Shown here piece after piece: positions 7,672-15,855 of a DNA stretch of 64,000 nt. The position numbers and the translations under genes were made by a program. Source of the DNA: Lachnospiraceae bacterium V9D3004 (GTDB lineage: Bacteria > Bacillota > Clostridia > Lachnospirales > Lachnospiraceae). How positions within the stretch are numbered: position 1 is the first letter of the stretch; each line of letters begins with the position of its first letter. The stretch covers positions 89,051-153,050 of the forward strand of contig JHWW01000009.1 of assembly GCA_000621985.1 (NCBI GenBank), read 5' to 3'. The notes beneath the pieces are model-generated. The model saw nothing but the letters and a program-made list of their open reading frames with translations, did no database searches and was not told where the DNA came from.

Positions 7672-9342
7672 TCAACACTCCATAATAATCGGCAATATCA
7701 TCGGGTTTCTCTTGGTCTTCTTGCGAATGAAGTCTCCGAGAGAATCCCTTATCTCTATCTTAAGCTTGCCCCAGTCTGTGATGTTCTTGCTGAGGCAGCG
7801 ATCGATGGCTGCACATACCACTTCTCTTGATTCTTCCATCAGATTCTCGGATTCTCTTACATATACGAATCCTCTTGATACTATATCAGGACCGGCAAGT
7901 ATCTGGTCACTGCCTTTTTCAAGTGTAAGCACGATTATTATAAGTCCGTTCTCGGACAATAACTGTCTGTCTCTCAATACGATATTGCCGACATCGCCGA
8001 CTCCAAGACCGTCAACAAGTATTCCCTGGGCTACGACGTTATCCACAACTTTTCCTTCTTCATCACTGAGTTCAAGTACATTTCCGGACTGTAATATGAA
8101 TATATTCTTCTTATCAACGCCCATGCTCTTGGCAATCTCCGCATGAGTCATAAGATGCCTGTATTCACCGTGAACGGGTATGGCATACTTCGGCTTCGTA
8201 AGAGCATATATAAGCTTGATCTCTTCCTGACAGGCATGACCCGATACATGAGTATCCTGTACGATCACTTCGGCACCAAGCTGCGAGAGCTCATTGATGA
8301 CCCTTGATACGGACTTCTCATTACCGGGTATCGGAGTTGAGCTGAATATTACGATATCACCCGGTTTTATCGAAACCTTCTTATGAATGGAAGCTGCCAT
8401 CCTTGACAATGCAGCCATGGCCTCTCCCTGACTTCCTGTTGTAATGATAGCAATCTGGTCATCGGTATAATTCTTCATCTGTTCGATATCAATAAACATT
8501 CCGTCGGGAACGTCAAGATATCCCAATTCATTTGCCGTCGTGATTATATTGATCATGCTCCGGCCTTCGATCACGATCTTCCTCTTGTATCTCTTCGCGG
8601 AATTGATTACCTGCTGCACTCTGTCCACATTGGATGCAAATGTAGCAACTATTATCCTTCTGTCCGGATTGTCCGCAAATATATTGTCAAATGTTCTTCC
8701 AACCGTCCTCTCAGACATCGTAAAGCCGGGTTTCATGACGTTGGTACTGTCGCACATAAGTGCCAGAACGCCTTTTTTTCCGATCTCCGCTATCCTCTGA
8801 AGATCGATCATATCACCGAATACCGGTGTGTAATCCACTTTAAAATCTCCGGTATGAAATATAACACCGGCCGGCGTTGTTATCGCAAGAGCCGCTGCAT
8901 CCGCGATACTGTGGTTAGTTCTGACGAACTCAATTCTGAAGTCCCCGAGATTAATTGACTGTCCGTAGGATACCACCTTACGCCTTACAGTTTTCATGAG
9001 ACCATGTTCCTTGAATTTATTTTCAATGATCCCCATTGTGAGCTTTGTTGCATATATGGGCGCACTGACTTCCTTAAGTACATAAGGGAGCCCTCCGATA
9101 TGGTCCTCATGACCATGGGTAATAACAAAGCCCTTCAGTTTGTCCTGATTCTCCTTAAGATATGTCACGTCCGGAATTACCAGGTCGATACCGAGCATAT
9201 CCTCGTCCGGAAATGACAGACCACAGTCAACCACTACAATACTGGTCTTTGTCTCAAATGCAGTAATGTTCATTCCTATCTGCTCAAGTCCACCGAGCGG
9301 AATGACCTTTACTGACTCACCATATTCTTTTTTTATTCTCAA
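7672..9342 (-). CDS. rnj: Ribonuclease J
   Basis: About 556 residues. The metallo-beta-lactamase motif THGHEDHIGG binds the catalytic zincs; beta-CASP motifs (the MCDST region, HVSGHA) and the conserved HGEYRH segment are present. The C-terminus ends KRNPMILPIIME, typical of the family. RNase J is a 5'-3' exo- and endonuclease for mRNA decay and rRNA maturation in the cytoplasm. An upstream in-frame TTG (9360) coincides with the Shine-Dalgarno GGAGGTG itself, so the true start is most likely the TTG at 9342 (reads LRIKKEYGES), 11 bases after GGAGG. Confidence 0.93.
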   Translation of the reverse strand: MRIKKEYGESVKVIPLGGLEQIGMNITAFETKTSIVVVDCGLSFPDEDMLGIDLVIPDVTYLKENQDKLKGFVITHGHEDHIGGLPYVLKEVSAPIYATKLTMGIIENKFKEHGLMKTVRRKVVSYGQSINLGDFRIEFVRTNHSIADAAALAITTPAGVIFHTGDFKVDYTPVFGDMIDLQRIAEIGKKGVLALMCDSTNVMKPGFTMSERTVGRTFDNIFADNPDRRIIVATFASNVDRVQQVINSAKRYKRKIVIEGRSMINIITTANELGYLDVPDGMFIDIEQMKNYTDDQIAIITTGSQGEAMAALSRMAASIHKKVSIKPGDIVIFSSTPIPGNEKSVSRVINELSQLGAEVIVQDTHVSGHACQEEIKLIYALTKPKYAIPVHGEYRHLMTHAEIAKSMGVDKKNIFILQSGNVLELSDEEGKVVDNVVAQGILVDGLGVGDVGNIVLRDRQLLSENGLIIIVLTLEKGSDQILAGPDIVSRGFVYVRESENLMEESREVVCAAIDRCLSKNITDWGKLKIEIRDSLGDFIRKKTKRNPMILPIIMEC

Positions 9343-9450
9343 AATAAAATACACCTCCAAAATCTACTGCATTATACGCATACCCTGCAATAGTTTGTCT
9401 TAACTAATGCAACGAACCGCATATAGTACAGAATCGTTATATGTGAATAA

Positions 9451-9711
9451 TTACAATTCGATATCATAATCCTCAAGCATTTCGCTGAATACGCCTGCAA
9501 TAGCCTTTAATTCCGATTCATCTTCTATAGTCTCGTAATAAACCTCTTCTTCCCCTGTCTCTACCTGTCTGAATATCCACAGCGATCCTTCGTCTTCGGC
9601 TTCTCTTTCGCTTGCAAGAAGATAAGTATTGCCTCCAACCTGAGTCTGTTCAAGTATATAAAAATCTATCTCTTCTCCATCATCACCGAATATCTTTATC
9701 GACTCACGCAT
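9451..9711 (-). CDS. DUF1292 family protein
   Basis: 86 residues, very acidic, with the family pattern IKIFGDDGEEIDFYILEQTQ near the start and ETIEDESELKAIAGVF near the end. DUF1292 (YrzB) proteins have no established function but nearly always lie directly after ruvX in Firmicutes, as here (8-base overlap). Confidence 0.88.
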   Translation of the reverse strand: MRESIKIFGDDGEEIDFYILEQTQVGGNTYLLASEREAEDEGSLWIFRQVETGEEEVYYETIEDESELKAIAGVFSEMLEDYDIEL

Positions 9712-10162
9712 CCTGATCCTCCAATCCTATGTCGCGTTTCAGTCCAAGACTGTCAATATATGACTGCAATATAAGTACCGCAGACAATTTATCGATCACT
9801 TTCTTTTGTTCTCTCCTGTCATGTATATCAGCTTCTTTTAACACACGCTTAGCCTGAAGCGAAGTAAGTCTTTCATCCCATAATACAACCTTGAGTCCGG
9901 TTCTTGACGTAAGCATACCGGCAAACTCTTCAGCTTTCTTCGCCTGTTCACCGACGGAATTATCCATGTTCTTAGGATAACCCAAAACGATCGTATCAAC
10001 CGAATACTCTTCACAGATACTCTCAATTCCGGCTAATGTCTTCCTTAATGCATTCTCTTTTGCCCGTGTAAATGTCATAAGACCCTGGGCTGTAATTCCA
10101 AGCTCATCACTGACTGCAACTCCCACAGTCTTCGAGCCGTAATCCAATCCAAGTACCCTCAT
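9704..10162 (-). CDS. ruvX: Putative pre-16S rRNA nuclease / Holliday junction resolvase RuvX (YqgF)
   Basis: 152 residues of RNase H-like fold. The N-terminal strand MRVLGLDYGSKTVGVAVSD carries the first catalytic Asp; VLGYPKNMDNSVG and VVLWDERLTSLQAKR (second acidic residue) and the final DKLSAVLILQSYID complete the signature. YqgF trims the 5' end of 16S rRNA and has been proposed as a resolvase. It is in the conserved ireB-ruvX-DUF1292 cluster. Confidence 0.93.
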   Translation of the reverse strand: MRVLGLDYGSKTVGVAVSDELGITAQGLMTFTRAKENALRKTLAGIESICEEYSVDTIVLGYPKNMDNSVGEQAKKAEEFAGMLTSRTGLKVVLWDERLTSLQAKRVLKEADIHDRREQKKVIDKLSAVLILQSYIDSLGLKRDIGLEDQDA

Positions 10163-10232
10163 ACATACTCCCTGTCATTATATTAACAACTGTTCCGCAT
10201 TCTGAACATATGTACTCCTACACAGTTGCGGT

Positions 10233-10490
10233 TTACAGATTGTTCTTGATATAATCCTCCAGAAGTACTTCGATTATCTCATCTCTTTCAACTCTCATGA
10301 TAAGACTTCTGGCATTCTTATGACTGGTAATATATGTCGGATCTCCGGACATGACATATCCAACGATCTGACTTACAGGATTATAGCCCTTTTCCTTCAG
10401 TGCTGCATACACGGATTCGATCACATCCGCAACCTCATATTCAGTTTCGTTCTGAACCTTAAAGAACTGGGTATTATGGATCTCCTGCAT
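10233..10490 (-). CDS. ireB: IreB family regulatory phosphoprotein
   Basis: 85 residues matching IreB/UPF0297 (EVADVIESVYAALKEKGYNPVSQIVGY then GDPTYITSHKNAR). In Enterococcus IreB is a substrate of the Ser/Thr kinase IreK and modulates cephalosporin resistance. Position immediately upstream of ruvX is the usual one. The kinase is not in this window. Confidence 0.93.
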   Translation of the reverse strand: MQEIHNTQFFKVQNETEYEVADVIESVYAALKEKGYNPVSQIVGYVMSGDPTYITSHKNARSLIMRVERDEIIEVLLEDYIKNNL

Positions 10491-10560
10491 ATGTTTCCAC
10501 CACTTTCTGTCTGTTATATCTTAATACTTCTCTATCGGTATTCAAGTATTACTTATCCTT

Positions 10561-12018
10561 CTATAATAATATATTGTCATGAATTCCGCAAGGAATAATT
10601 TGAACTATCTCCCCTTCGGAAACATCTCCTTCGTTATACGGAACCGCGATCTTTACATATCTTTCATTATGTCCGACATGGTATTTTTTGCCGTCTATCT
10701 GTACTATCTCTTCAACAAGAACATCCTGCCCTCTGCCTATGAACCGGGATATATACCCTTGTATCAGTTTTTCCGCAAGACTTATAAGCCTGCTGCTCCT
10801 CTCATTCATTATCACCGGATCAACCTGCGATGGCATAACCGCTGCTTTTGTTCCATCTCTCTTAGAATATTTGAATACGTGAATTGCAGCAAAGCCAACA
10901 TCCCCGGCAAACTTAAGTGTAGTTTCAAACTCTTCATCCGTCTCTCCCGGGAAACCTACGATTATATCGGTGGTTATTGCGGGATCTTCATAGTATCTCC
11001 TTATAATATTGCATGCCTGCATATATTCCGAAGTGGAATATTTTCTGTTCATTCTCTTAAGCGTTGCGTCACATCCGCTCTGAAGCGACAGATGAAAATG
11101 AGGACATACTTTCTCTATCCCCGACAGGCTCTTAATGAATCCTTCCGTAATAATACGTGGTTCCAGAGAACTGAGTCTTATCCTTGCAAGTCCGTCTATT
11201 CCAGCCAGTCTTTCTATGAGTTCAAGAAGCGGTTTTCCTCCAAGCTCGGTAAAATTCCCCGCATCACTCTTATCCACACCGTATGAAGATACGTGAATTC
11301 CCGTCAGAACTACCTCTTTTATCCCTTTTGAAACGATCTGCACAGCTTCTTCGTATACCGAATCCGGATCCCTGCTGTTAAGCTTTCCCCTGACATACGG
11401 TATCTTGCAATAACTGCAGAACTGATTACAGCCTTCCTGTATCTTGATGTATACTCTTGTACGCTCATTTACTGCGGCATTCTTCGTGTCGGCATCTTCT
11501 TTTTCGCTGTCTTTCGTCCCGGAGATGTCCGTTCCTACTTGATCTATTCCTACTTGTCCTGCTTCGACACGTTCTTTTCCTGCTTGTCCTGCTCCGGCTT
11601 GCCCTGAGGTATCACATGCTTTGTTATTGTAGTCATCCTCTGACACTTCAGGCGCCACACCATACACTCTCATACGTACGGCTTCGTCGATCATATCGAA
11701 AGCTTTTTCCTTATCGGCATTACATATTATAATATCGATCGTATCATCTTCTTTGAGTGTGTCTTTCGCGGCGTCAGCAAAGCATCCCATAGCAACAACT
11801 ATTGCCGAAGGGTTGAGTCTCTTACCCCTGTGAAGCATCTTTCTCGACTTTCTGTCGGCAATATTGGTTACCGTACACGTATTTACGACATACACATCCG
11901 CTACACTGTCATAGGGAACAACTGTATATCCCGCCTTCTCACACACGGCTTTAAGTCTCTCGGTTTCATATTGATTGACCTTGCACCCAAGAGTCATAAA
12001 AGCTATCCTGCATTTCAT
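10561..12018 (-). CDS. mtaB: tRNA t6A37 methylthiotransferase MtaB
   Basis: 485 residues; radical-SAM methylthiotransferase that adds the methylthio group to t6A37 of tRNAs reading ANN codons. First-cluster cysteines are C12 (GCKVNQYE), C48 (NTCTV) and C79 (MGCF); the radical-SAM cysteines are C197, C201 and C204 (EGCNQFCSYCKIP). The C-terminal TRAM domain covers about 420-485. Residues 133-184 between the two iron-sulfur domains are an unusual low-complexity insertion with repeated GQAG/GQVG units, missing from typical MtaB. Start ATG has AGGAG upstream. Divergent from the HPr-like gene. Confidence 0.93.
   Translation of the reverse strand: MKCRIAFMTLGCKVNQYETERLKAVCEKAGYTVVPYDSVADVYVVNTCTVTNIADRKSRKMLHRGKRLNPSAIVVAMGCFADAAKDTLKEDDTIDIIICNADKEKAFDMIDEAVRMRVYGVAPEVSEDDYNNKACDTSGQAGAGQAGKERVEAGQVGIDQVGTDISGTKDSEKEDADTKNAAVNERTRVYIKIQEGCNQFCSYCKIPYVRGKLNSRDPDSVYEEAVQIVSKGIKEVVLTGIHVSSYGVDKSDAGNFTELGGKPLLELIERLAGIDGLARIRLSSLEPRIITEGFIKSLSGIEKVCPHFHLSLQSGCDATLKRMNRKYSTSEYMQACNIIRRYYEDPAITTDIIVGFPGETDEEFETTLKFAGDVGFAAIHVFKYSKRDGTKAAVMPSQVDPVIMNERSSRLISLAEKLIQGYISRFIGRGQDVLVEEIVQIDGKKYHVGHNERYVKIAVPYNEGDVSEGEIVQIIPCGIHDNILL
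11467..11622 (-). repeat. Low-complexity repeat insertion inside mtaB
   Basis: This stretch encodes the extra linker of MtaB. It contains repeated units reading CCTGCTTGTCCTGC and variants on the plus strand (about 11535-11615), translated as AGQAG, AGQVG and DQVGT. The reading frame is kept. Confidence 0.7.
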
Positions 12019-12059
12019 ATGTTTCAGCTCCTGAACATTTACTAATTTTCAAATAAAGG

Positions 12060-12087
12060 TTGACATTTCAACTCCTTGTGCTAGTAT
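12060..12087 (+). promoter_or_regulatory. Promoter of the HPr-like gene
   Basis: TTGACA (12060-12065), a 16-base spacer and TAGTAT (12082-12087) form a sigma-A-type promoter. Transcription would begin near 12095, with the Shine-Dalgarno AAGGAGG at 12104-12110. Confidence 0.7.
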
Positions 12088-12119
12088 ATAAGGAACAACT
12101 AACAAGGAGGTACAGTATT

Positions 12120-12356
12120 ATGACAACAGTAAAAATATTGCTCGATTCAATTGACAAGGTTAAATCATTCGTTAATGACGTGACCGCATTTGATTGTGAT
12201 TTCGATCTTATATCAGGCAGATATGTAATCGACGCCAAGTCAATTATGGGTATATTCAGTCTTGACCTGTCAAAAAGTATTGACTTGAGCATTCATAGTG
12301 AAGACAACATCGATGAAGTACTTAAGACGCTCGATCAGTATATTGTTAAAGACTGA
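12120..12356 (+). CDS. HPr-like protein lacking the phosphorylatable histidine
   Basis: 78 residues. The region from KSFVNDVT to the end follows the HPr fold, and the regulatory serine segment DAKSIMGIFSLDLSK is intact (Ser46 equivalent, the HPr kinase site). The N-terminal GIHARP loop with catalytic His15 is missing: the equivalent piece reads LLDSIDKVKSF. It therefore cannot carry phosphate in sugar transport but could be a Crh-like regulator that is phosphorylated on serine and partners CcpA. Start ATG has AAGGAGG at a 9-base spacing. It is one of few plus-strand genes here and has its own promoter and terminator. Confidence 0.85.
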   Translation: MTTVKILLDSIDKVKSFVNDVTAFDCDFDLISGRYVIDAKSIMGIFSLDLSKSIDLSIHSEDNIDEVLKTLDQYIVKD

Positions 12357-12427
12357 TTTAACTTTTCATATTTTTAATGATTTTAGGCGGTTTCCGTGAT
12401 ATGCGGTCTCCGCAGCTGATCGAAACC

Positions 12428-12458
12428 AAGACTCGCTCTGACTTTGCGGGTCTTTTTT
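12428..12458 (+). terminator. Rho-independent terminator of the HPr-like gene
   Basis: AAGACTCGC and GCGGGTCTT pair (9 bp with one G-U) around a 9-base loop and are followed by a run of Ts. It lies 70 bases after the stop codon. Between them is another stem: GGTTTC (12389) with GAAACC (12422) enclosing TGCGG-tct-CCGCA. Confidence 0.85.
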
Positions 12459-12474
12459 ATTTTCTGCCGGCACC

Positions 12475-12540
12475 CCCGGTAATTACAGCGATTTCAATCG
12501 AAAAGCTTGCTTTCCAGGTGAAATTGTTGTAATTACCGGG
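12475..12540. repeat. 22-bp inverted repeat between hpr-like gene and thiI
   Basis: The arms 12475-12496 and 12519-12540 pair over 22 bases with only two G-U-type substitutions; the 22-base loop itself contains a small hairpin. There is no T-run on either side and no open reading frame. The substitutions preserve RNA pairing in one orientation. Confidence 0.8.
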
Positions 12541-12550
12541 AGGATGCGCA

Positions 12551-13735
12551 TCACCCTATCTCGATCACCTCATCGGTCGCATATGCTGTCTCAAGAAGTC
12601 CTTCGATCACTTCTTCAAGCTTTCTCTCTGATTTTCTTATAACATTCACATTGGGCTTTGTCACCGGATGCTTCGCAACGAATATCGTACAGCAGTCTTC
12701 ATACGGCTGTATGGATATGTCAAATGTATCTATCTTCTGGGATATCTCAACAATATCCTGCTTGTCAAATGCGATAAGCGGTCTGTACACCGGAAGCTCT
12801 TCACAGACCTCGTTGGTCGAACGGAGACTGTGCATCGTCTGGCTTGCCACCTGCCCTATACTCTCACCTGTTATCAGACCGAGGCAGTCACTCTCAAGCG
12901 CAAGCTTTTCTGCGATCCTCATCATATATCTTCTCATTATTATGGTAAGTTCGTCATGAGGACATCTCTCATATATTGCCATCTGTATATCCGTGAAGTT
13001 GATCACATGCAGTCTGATCTTTCCGGAGTATACCGCAACCTTCTTTGCAAGATCGATAACCTTCTTCTTTGCACGTTCGCTTGTATACGGCGGCGCATGA
13101 AAATATACTGCATCGATCTTTACGCCTCTCTTTGCGATCATATATCCCGCAACGGGGCTGTCAATTCCGCCCGATAACAACAGCATTGCCTTTCCGCTTG
13201 TTCCGACAGGCATACCGCCCGGTCCCGGAATGACTCTCGAATATATATAAGCCTTTTCTCTGATCTCGATATAGATCATAACTTCCGGATCGTGTACATC
13301 AACACTCATTTCCGGGTATTTCTCAAGAAGAATGCCTCCGAGATTCATTCCGATCTCAGGAGAAGTATATATATAATTCTTGTCTGCCCTCTTGGCCATG
13401 ACCTTGAATGTAAAATTCCTGTCCTCATATTGTCTCTCAACGAAATCACATGCTTCGCAGCACAGGTTGTCCCAGCTCTTATCTTCAACGAGCACAACCG
13501 GACATATGGCTGCGATCCCGAATACCTTAGTCAGTCTCTCTATCACTTCATCATAATCATAGTCATCGGATGTTACTTCAATATATATCCTTCCGCGTTC
13601 CTTTGACACGTTAAATGAACCGTCACAGCCTTTTAATACACTGCTTATGTTATGACACAGCGCATCCTCGAATACATATCTGTTCTTTCCTTTGATCCCT
13701 ATCTCGGAATATTTGATCAAAAATGCTTTGTACAT
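12551..13735 (-). CDS. thiI: tRNA 4-thiouridine synthase ThiI
   Basis: 394 residues. N-terminal ferredoxin-like and THUMP domains (about 1-165) bind tRNA, and the PP-loop AANH ATPase follows with the motif LLLSGGIDSPVAG. The E. coli C-terminal rhodanese domain is absent, as normal for Firmicutes; sulfur comes from a dedicated cysteine desulfurase, encoded just upstream. It makes s4U8 in tRNA and may supply thiazole sulfur. Confidence 0.94.
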   Translation of the reverse strand: MYKAFLIKYSEIGIKGKNRYVFEDALCHNISSVLKGCDGSFNVSKERGRIYIEVTSDDYDYDEVIERLTKVFGIAAICPVVLVEDKSWDNLCCEACDFVERQYEDRNFTFKVMAKRADKNYIYTSPEIGMNLGGILLEKYPEMSVDVHDPEVMIYIEIREKAYIYSRVIPGPGGMPVGTSGKAMLLLSGGIDSPVAGYMIAKRGVKIDAVYFHAPPYTSERAKKKVIDLAKKVAVYSGKIRLHVINFTDIQMAIYERCPHDELTIIMRRYMMRIAEKLALESDCLGLITGESIGQVASQTMHSLRSTNEVCEELPVYRPLIAFDKQDIVEISQKIDTFDISIQPYEDCCTIFVAKHPVTKPNVNVIRKSERKLEEVIEGLLETAYATDEVIEIG

Positions 13736-13789
13736 AGCTTAAACCTCTTTCCTACTTTATTAACCGGGATAACTATCGGTTATCCGGAC

Positions 13790-14944
13790 TTAATATCTCT
13801 TAAACTTTCGGAGCACGGGAATATGCTTTTTTAACATCTCTACGGCATATTCGGCTTCCTCCATGGTCGTCTCGCTGCATAGTGACAGTCTTATCGTTGA
13901 ATCAACCAGGCTGTCTGCCACACCTATAGCCTTAAGTGTGCCGCTAAGTCCCGGATGATTGGATGAACATGCGGAACCTGATGATACGTATACCCCGTCG
14001 GCAGCCAACGCATGAAGGAGCACTTCGCTTTTAACGCCTTCTATGGAGACACTGATAATGTGTGGTGCTGTATCTTCGTGTTCCACCGGATTAATAACAA
14101 CATTATCAATCTTTCCGACATTTTCCGTTAGATACCCTTTTACTTCTTTCATCCTGCTCACATTATCGGACAGATTCCTGTATGCAAGCCCGGCGGCCAC
14201 TCCAAGCCCTGCAATTCCGGGTACATTCTCTGTTCCCGAACGAAGATCGCTCTCCTGTCCTCCTCCGTAGATATAAGGAATTACCCTGATGCCGTCTCTG
14301 TGATACAAGAAGCCGGTTCCTTTCGGTCCGTGGAACTTATGTCCGCTTACACTCATCAGGTCAATACCAAGCTTTCCGGGGTTTATTCGAAGCTTTGCAT
14401 ATGCCTGTATTGCGTCAACGTGAAATATTATATTCTTATTTAACTTTTTGATAAGTGCTGATATAGCGGCAATATCCTGTATTGAACCGATCTCATTATT
14501 TACATACATTATCGATACGAGTATCGTATCTTCCCTCACGGCATCGGAAAGAGCCTTCATGTCTATTAAACCTTTGGCATCAACCGGTATGTATGTCACC
14601 TCGAATCCCCTGCTTTCAAGGAACGCTAACGGTTCATGTACCGATGCATGCTCGATCACTGTCGTGATAATGTGTTTTCCGCGTCTTTCATTTGCATAGG
14701 CGGTTCCTATGAGCGCCTGGTTATTGGCCTCTGTTCCGCCCGATGTGAATGTGATATTCTTAGCGTTGCATTTCAGAGTACCTGCAATCACTTCCCTAGC
14801 GTCATCAATATAACTCTCTGCTTTAATCCCCTTGGTATGCTTGGATGAAGGATTGCCGTAATCCTCCTGCATCACCTTTATTATCATGTCCCGTACTTCG
14901 TCCTTAACTCTCGTTGTTGCCGCATTGTCAAGATACGCTTCCAT
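13790..14944 (-). CDS. Cysteine desulfurase (NifS/NifZ-type)
   Basis: About 384 residues, fold-type I PLP enzyme. Start of domain EAYLDNAATT, PLP lysine in SVSGHKFHGPKG, and the persulfide cysteine in VSSGSACSSNHP are all present. It moves sulfur from cysteine to an acceptor protein. Its position directly upstream of thiI suggests it serves 4-thiouridine synthesis, as the B. subtilis NifZ-ThiI pair does. The ATG at 14944 has GGGAG at a 10-base spacing and is preferred; an ATG at 14965 would add 7 residues but lacks a binding site. Confidence 0.9.
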   Translation of the reverse strand: MEAYLDNAATTRVKDEVRDMIIKVMQEDYGNPSSKHTKGIKAESYIDDAREVIAGTLKCNAKNITFTSGGTEANNQALIGTAYANERRGKHIITTVIEHASVHEPLAFLESRGFEVTYIPVDAKGLIDMKALSDAVREDTILVSIMYVNNEIGSIQDIAAISALIKKLNKNIIFHVDAIQAYAKLRINPGKLGIDLMSVSGHKFHGPKGTGFLYHRDGIRVIPYIYGGGQESDLRSGTENVPGIAGLGVAAGLAYRNLSDNVSRMKEVKGYLTENVGKIDNVVINPVEHEDTAPHIISVSIEGVKSEVLLHALAADGVYVSSGSACSSNHPGLSGTLKAIGVADSLVDSTIRLSLCSETTMEEAEYAVEMLKKHIPVLRKFKRY

Positions 14945-14971
14945 ATCTCTTTGTCTCCCATTCATTTATTG

Positions 14972-15721
14972 TTACTTCACATTGTCCGACAGATTAAACA
15001 TGATAACTGATAATACCGTCATGCCTGCTGTCTCGGTTCTTAATATCCTGTTTCCAAGAGATATCACGTTAAATCCTGATTTAACCGCCATATCTACTTC
15101 ATTTTCTTCGTATCCGCCTTCCGGGCCGATAAATATTCCTGCTGACTGCACTGAAGCAATCTGACCTATCACTTTCTTCGATGCTTCCATCCCCTCCGCG
15201 TTCTCATAGGGAAGTATGTTCATATCAAGTTCCTTCGCATAACTTATCGCTTCCTTATAAGACATAGGTTCCTTAACAGTGGGTATTATGCCTCTCCCGG
15301 ACTGCTTTGCCGCAGATTCGGCAATCGCCTGCCATCTGGCTATCTTCTTATGCTGCTTTGTTCCCCCGTCAAGTTTTGCAACGCACCTTGACATCTGAAC
15401 CGGAATTATCTCATGTACTCCGAGTTCAACAGCCTTTTGTATGATAAGTTCCATCTTGTCATTTTTGGGAAGTCCCTGGAACAGATACAACTTTACAGGT
15501 AGTTCCGTCAGACATTCCTCAACACGCTCAACCGATGCCCTAACTTCATCGGAAGTCACCGTATCAATCATACAGTAATGATCATTCCCGTTCATATCAT
15601 TTACAACGATTGAATCTCCGGGCTTCATACGGAGTACATTTCTTATGTGATTAACGTCGTTTCCCGTGATCAGAGCCGTACCGTCATATATATTATCCGC
15701 ATCAACGTAGAATCTGTGCAT
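14972..15721 (-). CDS. rsmE: 16S rRNA m3U1498 methyltransferase RsmE
   Basis: 249 residues. N-terminal PUA-like domain (about 1-70) and C-terminal SPOUT methyltransferase with the SAM-binding knot motifs FIGPEGGYEENE and ISLGNRILRTETA. It methylates uridine 1498 of 16S rRNA. The usual neighbour prmA is absent here. Confidence 0.93.
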   Translation of the reverse strand: MHRFYVDADNIYDGTALITGNDVNHIRNVLRMKPGDSIVVNDMNGNDHYCMIDTVTSDEVRASVERVEECLTELPVKLYLFQGLPKNDKMELIIQKAVELGVHEIIPVQMSRCVAKLDGGTKQHKKIARWQAIAESAAKQSGRGIIPTVKEPMSYKEAISYAKELDMNILPYENAEGMEASKKVIGQIASVQSAGIFIGPEGGYEENEVDMAVKSGFNVISLGNRILRTETAGMTVLSVIMFNLSDNVK

Positions 15722-15767
15722 ATTTTTACCTCATTGTATCAGCTTCGCAATTTCCTATGCTACAAAG

Positions 15768-15815
15768 ATAAGGCGCATGCAATCCGCATGATCACGGAAT
15801 GCGTGCGCCTCTTAT
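15768..15815 (-). terminator. Hairpin downstream of the esterase gene
   Basis: AAGGCGCA and TGCGCCTcTT form the base of a stem with an inner TCCG/CGGA pair. It lies 41 bases beyond the esterase stop. The T-rich tail on the minus strand (TTATCTTTG) is weak. Confidence 0.5.
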
Positions 15816-15855
15816 TGTACTATGTTAATACTTCAAAGTCAAATACCTGTTCTTA

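Noticed and set aside
9343..9360. RNase J starting at the TTG at 9360
   Set aside because: That codon overlaps the GGAGG binding site. The TTG at 9342 is correctly spaced after it.
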